This document shows positions 15,092-23,676 of a stretch of 48,539 bases of DNA, in pieces. Source of the DNA: JBFWMG01 sp050251715 (GTDB lineage: Bacteria > Desulfobacterota > Desulfovibrionia > Desulfovibrionales > Desulfovibrionaceae). The position numbers and the translations under genes were made by a program. The notes below the pieces were generated by a model. It was given only the letters and a program-made list of their open reading frames with translations, was not told where the DNA came from and searched no databases. The first letter of the stretch is position 1. Every line of letters begins with the position of its first letter. The DNA lies in NCBI GenBank assembly GCA_050251715.1, contig JBFWMG010000030.1:1-48539 (forward strand), given 5' to 3'.

Positions 15092-16981
15092 CTACTTCAG
15101 CACTTCGGGCGCCAGAATGGCCACCTTGGCCTTTTCGCGCAGGTTCTGCATGTAGGCGGCAAACAGGTTGCGCTGCTTGGACTGGGTCAGGTTGGCGACC
15201 CAGAAGTCCTTTTCCTCGTTCCAGCGGTCGCCGGCGGGCGCGATGCGCTCGGCGAGCTGGGCAAGGGCATAGCCCGTGCCGGTCTGGTACGCGGCGGGCA
15301 GCCATTCGCCCGGCTTGGCCGCGTAGGCCGCGCTCACCAGGGCGGGATTCATGCCCAGGCCGGGAATGAATCCCTGGCGGCCAAAGGCGTCGCTCGTCTT
15401 CAGCGTGGCGGCCAGAGCCTCGGGCAGGCCGCTCGCGTTGATCTGGGCCAGGGTGGCTTCGGCAGTAGCCTTGGCCATGTCCATGCCCTGGGTGCGGCGC
15501 ACCCGCTCCTCCACCAGGCCGCGCACGTCTTCAAGCGGCTGCACGACCGTGGGCAGGCTTTTGGCCACCGTGGCGATGATATAGCCCTTGTTCACGGACA
15601 GCGGCGTATCCAGGGTCGTGCCCTCGGGCGTGGCAAAGAGCACGTCCACGGACTTGGTTTCCAGGCCGATGAGCGAGGCGGCCTGGTCGCGGTTGAAGAG
15701 CTGGCTCTCGCGCACCTCCAGGCCCACGGCCTTGGCCGCCGCGTCCAGGCTTTCGCCCGCCACGACATGCTCCACCGCGACGTCCAGGGTATCGTTCAGG
15801 CTTTCGGTGGCCTTTTCCTCCGCGATCATGGTGCGGATTTCGTCGGTCACCTCGTCCAGCGCCTTGAGCCGGGCGTCATGGCGGTCTTCGAGCATGATGA
15901 GGTGCAGGCCAAAGGGCGTGCGCACGGGTTCGCTCACCTTGCCGGGCTTGAGCGCAAAGGCCGCCTCCTCAAAGGCGGGCACCATCTGCCCCTTGGTGAA
16001 CCATCCCAGGTCGCCGCCGTTCACGCTGGTCGGGCCTTGGGAATACTTCCTGGCCAACTCGGCGAACGACTCGCCCTTTTTCACGCGCGCGGCGATTTCG
16101 AGCAGCGTGTCCGTGGCCTTCTTCACCTCGGCCTCGGGCGCGTTCTCGGCCAGGGTCAACAGGATGTGGCGCGCCTTCACCTCTTCGGTCTGGAAGAAGT
16201 AGCGTTCGCCGTTCTGGTCGTAGAAGGCCTTGATCTCTTCGGGGCTCACGGCAACGGTCTTGGCCAGCTCCGCCGGCGTGAAGCGGATGTAGTTGATGGC
16301 CACGCGCGGGGGCAGGCTGAACTGGGCCGCGTTTTGTTCGTAAAAGGCCTGGATCTGTTCGTCGGTGGCGTTGAGGCTCCTGGCAAGCTCTTCCCAGGCA
16401 AAGGGCAGGTAGTTGACCTTGAGCTCCTCGCGGGCAAAGTCGAACACGCCGCGCGCCTCGGCCTCGGTCACATCGGCCGGGACGCTCACGTACTTCTGCA
16501 TCTTGGCCAGCAGCATGTCGCGGCGCATGTCCGTTTCGAATTTGGCCGGGGTGAGTCCCTGGGTGGCGAGCACGCGTTCGTACAGGGTCCGGTCAAAGGC
16601 GCCCCCTTCGCCCCGGAAGGCGGGCAGGCGGCTGATGGTCTTGAACACTTCCGCCGGGGACACGGCGACGCCGAGGCGGCCAGCCTCCTGCTCGATGAGC
16701 AGGGCGTTGACCATCTGCCACATGACCTGTTCCTTGAACTTCATGCGGGTCAGGTCGTCGGCGGTGATGTTCGGGTTCTGCTGGCGCAAGGCCTCGATCT
16801 GGTTCATGCGGGCGACTTCGAAGTCCTTGATGAGGATGGCGTCGTCGCCCACCGTGGCCAGCACCGCGCCCGGGCCGCTCTTGGACGAGAAGCCGAAGCC
16901 GAGGATGAACACGAGGATGATGACGGCGAACGCGACCTTGATGCCCCAGGATTGGGCGTTTTTCCTGATCGGATCTAACAT
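15092..16981 (-). CDS. ppiD: Membrane-anchored periplasmic peptidyl-prolyl isomerase (PpiD-like)
   Basis: The protein has 629 residues. A single N-terminal membrane anchor (residues 14-32, VAFAVIILVFILGFGF) is followed by a SurA_N-like region and a parvulin domain. The parvulin core is VKARHILLTLAENAP...GESFAELARKYSQGPTSVNGGDLGWFTKGQMVPAFEEAAFAL...PVRTPFGLHLIMLEDR. PpiD assists folding of exported proteins at the SecYEG exit. A long C-terminal region of a second, non-catalytic foldase type follows. It sits 133 nt downstream of acnA on the same strand, with the repeat at 17049-17090 between. Confidence 0.93.
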   Translation of the reverse strand: MLDPIRKNAQSWGIKVAFAVIILVFILGFGFSSKSGPGAVLATVGDDAILIKDFEVARMNQIEALRQQNPNITADDLTRMKFKEQVMWQMVNALLIEQEAGRLGVAVSPAEVFKTISRLPAFRGEGGAFDRTLYERVLATQGLTPAKFETDMRRDMLLAKMQKYVSVPADVTEAEARGVFDFAREELKVNYLPFAWEELARSLNATDEQIQAFYEQNAAQFSLPPRVAINYIRFTPAELAKTVAVSPEEIKAFYDQNGERYFFQTEEVKARHILLTLAENAPEAEVKKATDTLLEIAARVKKGESFAELARKYSQGPTSVNGGDLGWFTKGQMVPAFEEAAFALKPGKVSEPVRTPFGLHLIMLEDRHDARLKALDEVTDEIRTMIAEEKATESLNDTLDVAVEHVVAGESLDAAAKAVGLEVRESQLFNRDQAASLIGLETKSVDVLFATPEGTTLDTPLSVNKGYIIATVAKSLPTVVQPLEDVRGLVEERVRRTQGMDMAKATAEATLAQINASGLPEALAATLKTSDAFGRQGFIPGLGMNPALVSAAYAAKPGEWLPAAYQTGTGYALAQLAERIAPAGDRWNEEKDFWVANLTQSKQRNLFAAYMQNLREKAKVAILAPEVLK

Positions 16982-17048
16982 AATTGCTCCGTTTCCGTTG
17001 GATATGGCTTGATTAGCACATTATTGCCTTGAAGCAAGACGCCTTCCC

Positions 17049-17090
17049 AAACAATGCCCCATTGTTTCGGGAAAATGCACAAGAGCATCT
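17049..17090. repeat. Small dispersed repeat, copy 1 (hairpin plus 19-nt shared motif)
   Basis: An 8-bp hairpin (17049-17056 with 17060-17067, CATTGTTT arm) is followed by AAAATGCACAAGAGCATCT (17072-17090). The same 19-mer occurs on the minus strand at 40557-40575, where CATTGTTTC motifs are also nearby. Both copies are intergenic. Confidence 0.7.
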
Positions 17091-17114
17091 CATCCCATGC
17101 AAGGCCATGCCGCG

Positions 17115-19037
17115 CTAGCCCTTCTTGGACAGGCGCACGAAGTTGAGCAGGCCGCCAGCCTTGATGATGGCCAGTTCGCGTTCGGTCAGGTCGTTGGTGA
17201 TGCGGATATCGCCCACCCCCTTGACCGTGGCCAGGGATTCGCCGCTGGGCACGATGGCGGACACCGCAATGGTGATGGCCGCGCCCTGCGCCACCGTGTC
17301 GTAGTCGCCCTTGTCCGCGAAGAACAGGGGCAGGATGCCGAAATTGATGAGGTTGGCGCGGTGGATGCGCGCCAGCGACTTGACCAGCACGGCGGTCACG
17401 CCCAGGTAGCGGGGCGCCAGCGCCGCATGCTCGCGGCTCGATCCCTGGCCGTAGTTCTCGCCGCCCACGATGACGCCCGCGTCCAGCTCCTTCATGCGGC
17501 TCGCGAAGGTGGGATCCACCTTGGTGAACACGTATTCGCTGATGGCCGGGATGTTGGAGCGCAGGGACATGACCTCGCCACCGGGCAGGATGTGGTCGGT
17601 GGTGATGTTGTCCTCCACCTTGAGCGCCACGGTCGCGTCCATGGTGTCGGGCAGCGGCGGCACGGGCTTGAGCGCCACGATGTTCGGCCCGCGTACGATC
17701 TCGGCGTCGCGGTCGTCCTCGGTGGGGAACATGAACAGGTAGCTGATGGTGGGCACGTTGTTGGGCAGGCCCATGCGCAGCGGCGGGGTGGGCCACTCGA
17801 CGGGGTCGGTGAACGCGCCGTCAATGGCCACGCGGGCGGCGACCAGGGGGCTGGTCAGGTAGACCTGGGCGTCCTGGGTGCCGCTGCGGCCCTCGAAATT
17901 GCGGTTGAAGGTGCGCACGCTCACGCTGCCCGAGGCGGGCGACGCGCCCTGGCCGATGCACGGGCCGCAGGCGCATTCCAAAAGCCGGGCGCCCGAGTCG
18001 ATGAGCGGCTCGATCATCTCGGCCTTGGCCAGCATCTTGAGCACCTGCTTGGAGCCGGGGGAGATGAGCAGATCGGTCCACTGGTGCACGATCTCCTTGT
18101 CCAGGATGCGGGCCACGGTCCACAAATCCTGGTAGGAGGAGTTGGTGCACGAGCCGATGCATACCTGGTCCACGCGCAGGCCCGCCAGTTCGCGGATGGG
18201 CACCACCTTGTCCGGCATGTGCGGTGCGGCGGCCATGGGCTCCAGCTCGTCCAGCACAATGCGGATCTCCTCGTCATAGGTGGCGTCCGCGTCGGCCACC
18301 AGCTCTTCGAAGTCGCGGGGCCGCTTCATGGCCTCGATGAATTCGTGGGTCTGCTCGTCGCTGGGGAAGATGGACGTGGTTGCGCCCAGTTCCGCACCCA
18401 TGTTGGTGATGGTGGCGCGCTCGGGCACGGACAGGGTCTTGACGCCTGGACCGGCGTATTCGAACACCTTGCCCACGCCGCCCTTCACGGTCAGCAGGCC
18501 GAGCAGATGCAGGATGATGTCCTTGGCCGAGGCCCAGCCGCGCAGCTCGCCCTCAAGCCACACACGCACGACCTTGGGCATGGTGAGCGCATAGGCCTCG
18601 CCCGCCATGGCCAGCGCCACGGACAGGCCGCCCGCGCCCATGGCCAGCGAACCCACGCCGCCCGCGGTGGGGGTGTGGCTGTCCGAGCCGATGAGGGTGG
18701 TTCCCGGCTTGGCGAAATTTTCCAGGTGCAACTGGTGGCAGATGCCGGTGCCGGGAGGCGAGTACACGATGCCGTACTTGCGGGCAACGGATTGGAGATA
18801 GCGATGGTCGTCGGCGTTGCGGAAGCCCATTTGCAGGGTGTTGTGGTCCACGTAGCTGACCGAGAGCTCGGTCTGCACGTGGTCGACGCCCATGGCCTCG
18901 AACTGGAGATAGGCCATGGTGCCCGTGGCGTCCTGCGTCAGGGTCTGGTCTATCTTGATTTCAATGGGCGAACCCGGTTCCATGTCACCGCTGACAAGGT
19001 GCCGGGCAATGATTTTCTGCGTGATGTTGCGACCCAT
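17115..19037 (-). CDS. acnA: Aconitate hydratase
   Basis: The protein has 640 residues, the length of the compact bacterial aconitase class. Motifs include GSDSHTPTAGGVGSLAMGAGG, CIGSCTNSS and CACGPCIGQG (the three [4Fe-4S] cysteines), the swivel-domain signature GGENYGQGSSREHAALAPRYLG and SLARIHRANLINFGILPL. It interconverts citrate and isocitrate. In a sulfate reducer with an incomplete cycle this feeds 2-oxoglutarate synthesis. The neighbours upstream are the coiled-coil and EPSPS-like genes; ppiD is downstream. Confidence 0.97.
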   Translation of the reverse strand: MGRNITQKIIARHLVSGDMEPGSPIEIKIDQTLTQDATGTMAYLQFEAMGVDHVQTELSVSYVDHNTLQMGFRNADDHRYLQSVARKYGIVYSPPGTGICHQLHLENFAKPGTTLIGSDSHTPTAGGVGSLAMGAGGLSVALAMAGEAYALTMPKVVRVWLEGELRGWASAKDIILHLLGLLTVKGGVGKVFEYAGPGVKTLSVPERATITNMGAELGATTSIFPSDEQTHEFIEAMKRPRDFEELVADADATYDEEIRIVLDELEPMAAAPHMPDKVVPIRELAGLRVDQVCIGSCTNSSYQDLWTVARILDKEIVHQWTDLLISPGSKQVLKMLAKAEMIEPLIDSGARLLECACGPCIGQGASPASGSVSVRTFNRNFEGRSGTQDAQVYLTSPLVAARVAIDGAFTDPVEWPTPPLRMGLPNNVPTISYLFMFPTEDDRDAEIVRGPNIVALKPVPPLPDTMDATVALKVEDNITTDHILPGGEVMSLRSNIPAISEYVFTKVDPTFASRMKELDAGVIVGGENYGQGSSREHAALAPRYLGVTAVLVKSLARIHRANLINFGILPLFFADKGDYDTVAQGAAITIAVSAIVPSGESLATVKGVGDIRITNDLTERELAIIKAGGLLNFVRLSKKG

Positions 19038-19173
19038 GCCTACTCCTTAACGTTTCGTGTGTTAGCTTTGGCGTGTGACGGTATGGCGCTGCGTGCCGCA
19101 CGGAGGGCAGGGCCATGCCCCGCAACGGGAAAGGGTCTCCCGAAGGGGGGCGTGCATGCCGTGCGGGTGACGG

Positions 19174-19428
19174 CTACCAGGTGCAGGTCATCCGGCGCGC
19201 CTTCTTGCGCAGCAGGTCAATCTCCACTTCGAGGCGCAGCTTGTTTTGCTGCATGGTGAAAATCTCCTGGGCGTAGGATACGCCCGCCGCATGGTCCTCG
19301 GCGGCGCGCAGGCGCTTGACTTCCTGCTCGCAGTGCTTGCGTGTCGCATCCAGTTCGGCGGCCTCGGCCTCAAGGGCCGCCACCTGCTCAGAGACGGATG
19401 CGGCGTTTTGTGGGTTTGTCTCCATCAT
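19174..19428 (-). CDS. Small coiled-coil protein (84 aa)
   Basis: Residues 13-78 are a strong coiled coil (SEQVAALEAEAAELDATRKHCEQEVKRLR...MQQNKLRLEVEIDLLRKKARRM) with a heptad-like hydrophobic pattern and no signal peptide. Its start lies 41 nt inside the end of the EPSPS-like gene, suggesting translational coupling. Base and codon use match the neighbours. No family is recognised. Confidence 0.65.
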   Translation of the reverse strand: MMETNPQNAASVSEQVAALEAEAAELDATRKHCEQEVKRLRAAEDHAAGVSYAQEIFTMQQNKLRLEVEIDLLRKKARRMTCTW

Positions 19429-21076
19429 CCTTGACCTGTTGTTCCTTCACGTCTTCTTCCTGCCGATGGTGCGTCAGCACCACGGAGGGATTGGGCAAAC
19501 TGTTGTAGAACCCCCAGAAGCCCGGCATGATTTCGGTGATGCCGCCGGGGTTGGCCAGGGACTGGCCGGGCTTGCACATGGCGGCCAGCGCATAGGCCAC
19601 GGTCCACCGCGCGGCGGGACTCATCCAGGGACTGTGCGACCGCTCCCCGGCTTCCGTGGCGGCCGTGACGCGTATGCCCCCTTCCACCGGCTCGCTGGCG
19701 AGTCCGAAACGGGTCAAAAACTCCTCGGTCTCGGCGGGAAGCTCGGGCGCGGACAACACCACGGCGGCCTTGGCCGGGGCGGTCTCGAACAACGCCGTGG
19801 CCAAGGCGAGCGACAGGGGAAAATAGGACGGAACGGCGCTCGTGTCCAGCGCTACGGGGTACTGGATGCCGCGTGCCTCCGGATCCGCCTCGGCGGTTAT
19901 GCCGTCGGCGTCGATGGACACATTGAGCCGGGCAAGCTGCAAGAGTTTCAAGGCCACCTTGGCCTCGGGCGCGGTGGCGGGCCATTGCCCCTTGAGGCGC
20001 ACGCGGTTGGGCTCGCCCGCCTTGCCGGTGGGCGGCTGCGTGAACCGGGGCAGCGCGAGCATGGCCGCGCCAAGGAAGGGGTCTATCTGCACCATGGCCT
20101 TGCGGGGCAATTGGGGAATGGCGTGGGCAATGCGCAGCGTGCCGTCGGCCAGAACCGCGTCCACGCCGCATTGGGCGAAGAGGGGCAGGATTTCTGCAAC
20201 CGCGTCGGCCATGGCGGGCTCCGCAAAACGCAGCGCAAGGCCCAGGGGATAGGAGGGCGCCGCCGCGGCAAGGGCCAGCACGGCATCGGCCGGCGTGCCT
20301 GCGGGCACCAGCACCTCGTCGGGCAGCACGCCGGACGCCTCCAGCCGCGCGGGCAGGCCCGACGTGCGCGGAATGACGCTGGTGAGGCGTGCGCCCAGCT
20401 GGGTCATGAGTCCCTCAAGGGGGCGCAGGTGCAGGAGTTTCAGGCTGGAGCCGCCCGTGAATTTGACGCGGCACGGCTCGGTGAGCGCCAGGAAAAGCAG
20501 CATGAACAGGTTGAGGGGATCGTCGCCCGCGAACACGACCTTGTCGTTGAAATCAAGGGCGCCGCCCTCGCGGGAGCGCAGGCCGGTTTCGTCGCGGTAC
20601 AGTTTGGCGCCCACCTGGTCAAAGGCGGTGATGCATTCCATGAGGTGGTCGTTGACCAGGACGCCGGGCAGGGAAAAGGGCTGGTCGGCCTGGGTGGCCA
20701 GGGACGCCCACAGGCGCGTCTGGCGCAGCGAGCCGGGGCCGGGTATGGCGATATCGACTGGCGCGCGGCGCGGCGCGAGCACGAAACCGATCGCACCCCG
20801 GCCGTCTTCGCGAGGCTTGAAGGCGAGGGATTGCACCACGGTGAACAGCTGCCGCCAGAGCTTGGCGTCCGGGCCGTATTGGGCCGCGCCCTGTTCCCAG
20901 GTGCGCCAGAGCAGCCTTTCGGTTTCCGACTCGGAGCGGCCAGGGCCGGAGCCCCTGCGGGCGGATTTGATTTTTTTCGTCAGCGCGCCCCTGCGGGCGA
21001 GCAGCTGGAAGATGGCCTCGTCCAGCTCACTTATTTCCTGAGCCAGCGGCTTCCGTTCAAAAGTCTTGTCGGACAT
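19388..21076 (-). CDS. EPSP-synthase-like protein with an N-terminal chorismate-mutase-like helix, active site degenerate
   Basis: The protein has 562 residues; the start at 21076 (MSDKTFERKPLAQEI) removes a non-native leader. Residues 1-45 (EISELDEAIFQLLARRGALTKKI) look like the first helix of AroQ chorismate mutase, without the rest of the enzyme. Residues 150 to the end follow the EPSPS two-domain pattern: FTGGSSLKLLHLRPLEGLMTQLGARL matches the TGxxxLxxRPxxxLxxxLxxLGA motif, and GGITEIMPGFWGFYNSL resembles the C-terminal end. The GNAGT and GDKSISHR-type substrate loops are not evident, so ordinary EPSPS activity is doubtful. It heads the acnA-ppiD row. It is not the shikimate-pathway aroA in an aro cluster. 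Confidence 0.6.
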   Translation of the reverse strand: MSDKTFERKPLAQEISELDEAIFQLLARRGALTKKIKSARRGSGPGRSESETERLLWRTWEQGAAQYGPDAKLWRQLFTVVQSLAFKPREDGRGAIGFVLAPRRAPVDIAIPGPGSLRQTRLWASLATQADQPFSLPGVLVNDHLMECITAFDQVGAKLYRDETGLRSREGGALDFNDKVVFAGDDPLNLFMLLFLALTEPCRVKFTGGSSLKLLHLRPLEGLMTQLGARLTSVIPRTSGLPARLEASGVLPDEVLVPAGTPADAVLALAAAAPSYPLGLALRFAEPAMADAVAEILPLFAQCGVDAVLADGTLRIAHAIPQLPRKAMVQIDPFLGAAMLALPRFTQPPTGKAGEPNRVRLKGQWPATAPEAKVALKLLQLARLNVSIDADGITAEADPEARGIQYPVALDTSAVPSYFPLSLALATALFETAPAKAAVVLSAPELPAETEEFLTRFGLASEPVEGGIRVTAATEAGERSHSPWMSPAARWTVAYALAAMCKPGQSLANPGGITEIMPGFWGFYNSLPNPSVVLTHHRQEEDVKEQQVKDDGDKPTKRRIRL

Positions 21077-21167
21077 GGTGTTCTCTCGCTTCCCGATGAA
21101 ATTGTCCGCTCCCCGTACCGTGAAAGGCGACAGGCGGCAACAGAAAACTATACCATGCCCGCGCAGG

Positions 21168-21256
21168 GACGGCAACGCGCGCGGCGGGCCGGAGGTTCCA
21201 GAAGGCGCACGCGCTCACGCAGGGAGGCGACGGCAACGCGCGCGGCGGGCCGGAGG
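21168..21256. repeat. Direct repeat of 28 bp
   Basis: The same 28 bases occur at 21168-21195 and 21229-21256 (period 61). The flanks are also similar (CGCAGGGA before each, with a 5-nt insertion in the second). This looks like a local duplication. Confidence 0.8.
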
Positions 21257-21398
21257 GGGCGGCATGCGACAGGCGAGCGGGATCGGCCTGCGCCGAGGGG
21301 CGCGGGGGCGGCGTCTGCATGGTCCGCAGCGTGGCACCGGTTGGCGCGTGGGCGTGGCGGGCTGGTGCCCCCTCCCCCGGGGAACCGCCGACAGCCGC

Positions 21399-21429
21399 AA
21401 AAAAAGGGGGCGCTCCGAAGAGCGCCCCC
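21399..21429 (-). terminator. Intrinsic terminator of sat
   Basis: A 10-bp stem (21406-21415 with 21420-21429, 4-nt loop) is followed on the minus strand by seven T (21405-21399). It lies 32 nt after the sat stop. Confidence 0.92.
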
Positions 21430-21460
21430 CTGTGACGTCGCATAAGGCCGGAAGGCCATA

Positions 21461-22747
21461 TTACATGGCGGAACCGGAAGCAGCCTTCTGCATCTTGACC
21501 TCGACCTTCTCGGTCAGGCCTTCGTAGTAGCCGCGCAGGATGGTGAGCACTTCGTCACGGCCGAAGTGATCCGGCACGTCGGCCTTCTCGGACAGCGCCT
21601 TGCGGAGCTTGGTGCCGGACAGGATGACGCGGTCGGCCTTTTCGTGCGGGCAGGTGCGCAGGGAAGCCATGCCGTCGCACTTGAAGCAGTAGAAGGTCCA
21701 GTCGATCTTCAGGGGCTCGCAGATGAGCGCCTTGCCCGGCTCGGGGCAGGCTTCCTTGGCGTAAGGAATGCGATCGAAGATTTCCTGGGCCTCGAACATG
21801 CCGTAGAAGTCGCCAACGCCCGCGTGGTCGCGGCCGATGATCATCTTGCTGACGCCGTAGTTCTGGCGGAAGGTGGCATGCAGCAGGCCTTCACGGGGAC
21901 CGGCGTAGCGCATGTCGAGGGGGTAACCGGCCTGCACGACGTTGGCTTCGACAAAGTAGCCCTTCACCAGGGTGTCGATGCACTCGACGCGGACGTCGGC
22001 CGGGATGTCGCCGGGTTTCAGGTTGCCGATCAGGGAGTGGATGATGACGCCGTCGCACACTTCAATGGCGATCTTGCACAGATATTCGTGCGAGCGGTGC
22101 ATGGGGTTGCGCAGCTGCATGGCGGCAACGGTGGCCCAGCCCTTCTCTTCGAAGATGGCGCGGGTTTCGGAGGGACGCAGGTACACGCCCTTGTACTTGG
22201 TCGGGTACTCGCCCTCGGAGAGGACCTTCACCGGACCGGCAAGGCAGATTTCCTTGCGGGCCATGACCATCTGGACGCCCGGGTGGTCGTCGAGAGCGGT
22301 CTTCATGAAGTCGCCCTGGCTGTCTTCGCCAGCGCCCTTGTACACCAGTTCGGATTCCCAGATCTTTTCGGCTTCGGTCTGGGCGAACATCTCTTCGACC
22401 TTCATGGTGGCGTACACTTCGCCATTGCGCTCAAGGGTGATTTCCTCACCAACCTTGATGGTGTCGGCAGTGGCCTTGTCGGTGGCCAGCATGACCGGAA
22501 CGGGCCAGAAGGTGCCGTCGGACAGGGTCATCTTTTCGCAAACGCTCTTCCAGTCGGCCTTGCCCATGAAGCCGTTCAGCGGAGAGAAGCCGCCGATGCC
22601 CATCATGATAAGGTCGCCCTTTTCCTGACCAGTGATTTCGATTTTCTTCAGGCCAGCGGCCTTCTTCAGCTCGGCGTCCTTAGCGGAGCCTTCGAGCAGG
22701 CAAATGACGAGGCCTTTTCCACCATGAGGGGGTACCAGTTTCGACAT
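21461..22747 (-). CDS. sat: Sulfate adenylyltransferase (dissimilatory, homo-oligomeric type)
   Basis: The protein has 428 residues. ATP sulfurylase motifs are QLRNPMHRSHEYL (about 211-223, the HxxH-type nucleotide loop), GRDHAGVGDFYG and SGTKLRKAL near the C-terminus. The Cys pair and CPHEK (FYCFKCDGMASLRTCPHEK) match the zinc site of Desulfovibrio enzymes. It activates sulfate with ATP to APS in the cytoplasm, the substrate of AprBA. The start at 22747 is preceded by AAGGAG. Codons are strongly biased, as for a highly expressed gene. It is divergent from aprBA. Confidence 0.98.
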   Translation of the reverse strand: MSKLVPPHGGKGLVICLLEGSAKDAELKKAAGLKKIEITGQEKGDLIMMGIGGFSPLNGFMGKADWKSVCEKMTLSDGTFWPVPVMLATDKATADTIKVGEEITLERNGEVYATMKVEEMFAQTEAEKIWESELVYKGAGEDSQGDFMKTALDDHPGVQMVMARKEICLAGPVKVLSEGEYPTKYKGVYLRPSETRAIFEEKGWATVAAMQLRNPMHRSHEYLCKIAIEVCDGVIIHSLIGNLKPGDIPADVRVECIDTLVKGYFVEANVVQAGYPLDMRYAGPREGLLHATFRQNYGVSKMIIGRDHAGVGDFYGMFEAQEIFDRIPYAKEACPEPGKALICEPLKIDWTFYCFKCDGMASLRTCPHEKADRVILSGTKLRKALSEKADVPDHFGRDEVLTILRGYYEGLTEKVEVKMQKAASGSAM

Positions 22748-22929
22748 GAGTCGTCTCCTTCTACGCAGTGTGTTGTTAAAAGTTGCAGCCATTGGGCCCA
22801 AAACAATGCTTCCGTATCTTGTGAGCATCCGGACCGAGGGACCATGCGGCCTTTCATCGGAGCCGGCAACCTGGCAAATAGGGCCACGACGCGTGCCATG
22901 GCGTTCATCTCAAGAAAGAGGTTCGTTAT

Positions 22930-22955
22930 TTGTGAAAAAATGGAACAAATGTCAA
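22930..22955 (-). promoter_or_regulatory. Candidate sat promoter region with a Rex-like operator
   Basis: On the minus strand a perfect -35 (TTGACA, 22955-22950) is followed by a weak -10. The imperfect palindrome TTGTGAAAAAATGGAACAA (22930-22948) overlaps the spacer. It resembles the TTGTGAA-N-TTCACAA site of Rex, which is known to repress sat in D. vulgaris. It would leave a 5' UTR of about 175 nt. Confidence 0.45.
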
Positions 22956-23375
22956 GGGGTACGAGAAGATTATCTAATGCGTTGAAACCTATGCAGGAAT
23001 TTGTGAAAAAAAGCACGCAGTCAAAACGGCGGGATGGAAAAAATGCCGACCTTGGCATGAATCGACACGCTGGGGGGGGGATGAAGCGCTGGGCGGGTTC
23101 GCCAAGTGGAAGGAGGGGGGATTTTGACGGCAAAAGAGAGGGCGCCCAGGTCGATGCATTCGAAAAACAACGGCAAAGAGCAGGGGGGGGCATATAATAA
23201 CATATTATATTTCTCGCGGGTCGATTTTTCAACGAGTGCCCCTTGAAACCTTTGTCTAATCGGGGTAAGCGTCCAAGACCTGCATAGACGGTCCCGGACA
23301 GCTTTTTTTGCGTGCGATGTGGCGACGCGCCCGGACGCGTCGTATGCGGTCCGCGCCAGCCCGGAGCAATGAGTT

Positions 23376-23425
23376 TGCTATAAAAAGGCAATGGCGCTTG
23401 ACACTTGGGGCATTGCTTGTTAAAT
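23376..23425 (+). promoter_or_regulatory. Two candidate promoters for aprBA
   Basis: An extended -10 (TGCTATAAA, 23376-23384) is followed by TTGACA (23398-23403), a 16-nt spacer and TTAAAT (23420-23425). Transcripts from the second would start near 23432 and have a 340-nt leader. Confidence 0.6.
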
Positions 23426-23434
23426 CTCTCACAA
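23417..23434 (+). promoter_or_regulatory. Rex-like operator over the aprB promoter -10
   Basis: TTGTTAAATCTCTCACAA is an 18-bp imperfect palindrome that extends to GCTTGT...ACAAGC. It matches the TTGT/ACAA ends of Rex sites and overlaps the -10 hexamer, so it would repress when bound. Confidence 0.5.
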
Positions 23435-23645
23435 GCAAACGGGGCCGCGCCTGTAAACAGATGAAATGTTAAGGAAAATGCCTTGACTCAGAAAACGCGC
23501 TATCAAAGACATGGACACCACGGTCAGGGGTGTATGCGGTGTGACGCCGTATGCGGATCGTATGTGTCGTGTGAATGGGATGGCGTGCATCTGGGTTGGC
23601 GCGGGCTTGATGGCGGACTGACGCGTTAGCGAAGAGTTGAAGAAG

Positions 23646-23676
23646 CAGGGCGCCCTACGGCAGCCCTGCTTTTTTG
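23646..23676 (+). terminator. Intrinsic terminator inside the aprB leader
   Basis: A 7-bp G+C stem (GCAGGGC/GCCCTGC, 23646-23652 with 23664-23670) is followed by six T, 94 nt before the aprB ATG and about 215 nt after the predicted start. It may be an attenuator or the end of a separate small RNA. Confidence 0.75.

Larger units (their letters stand above)
21077..21460. other. Gap between sat terminus and the EPSPS-like gene
   Basis: It holds a 28-bp direct repeat (separate entry) and the sat terminator. No gene or clear promoter for the EPSPS-like gene was found; 21140-21165 (AAAACTATACCATG) is the only AT-rich spot. Confidence 0.5.

Noticed and set aside
22999..23010. Second TTTGTGAAAAAA motif as a Rex site
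   Set aside because: The right half of the palindrome is not present, so only a half-site match remains.
23511..23621. 36-codon leader ORF upstream of aprB
   Set aside because: No ribosome-binding site and no recognisable regulatory codon run. It may simply be in the leader.
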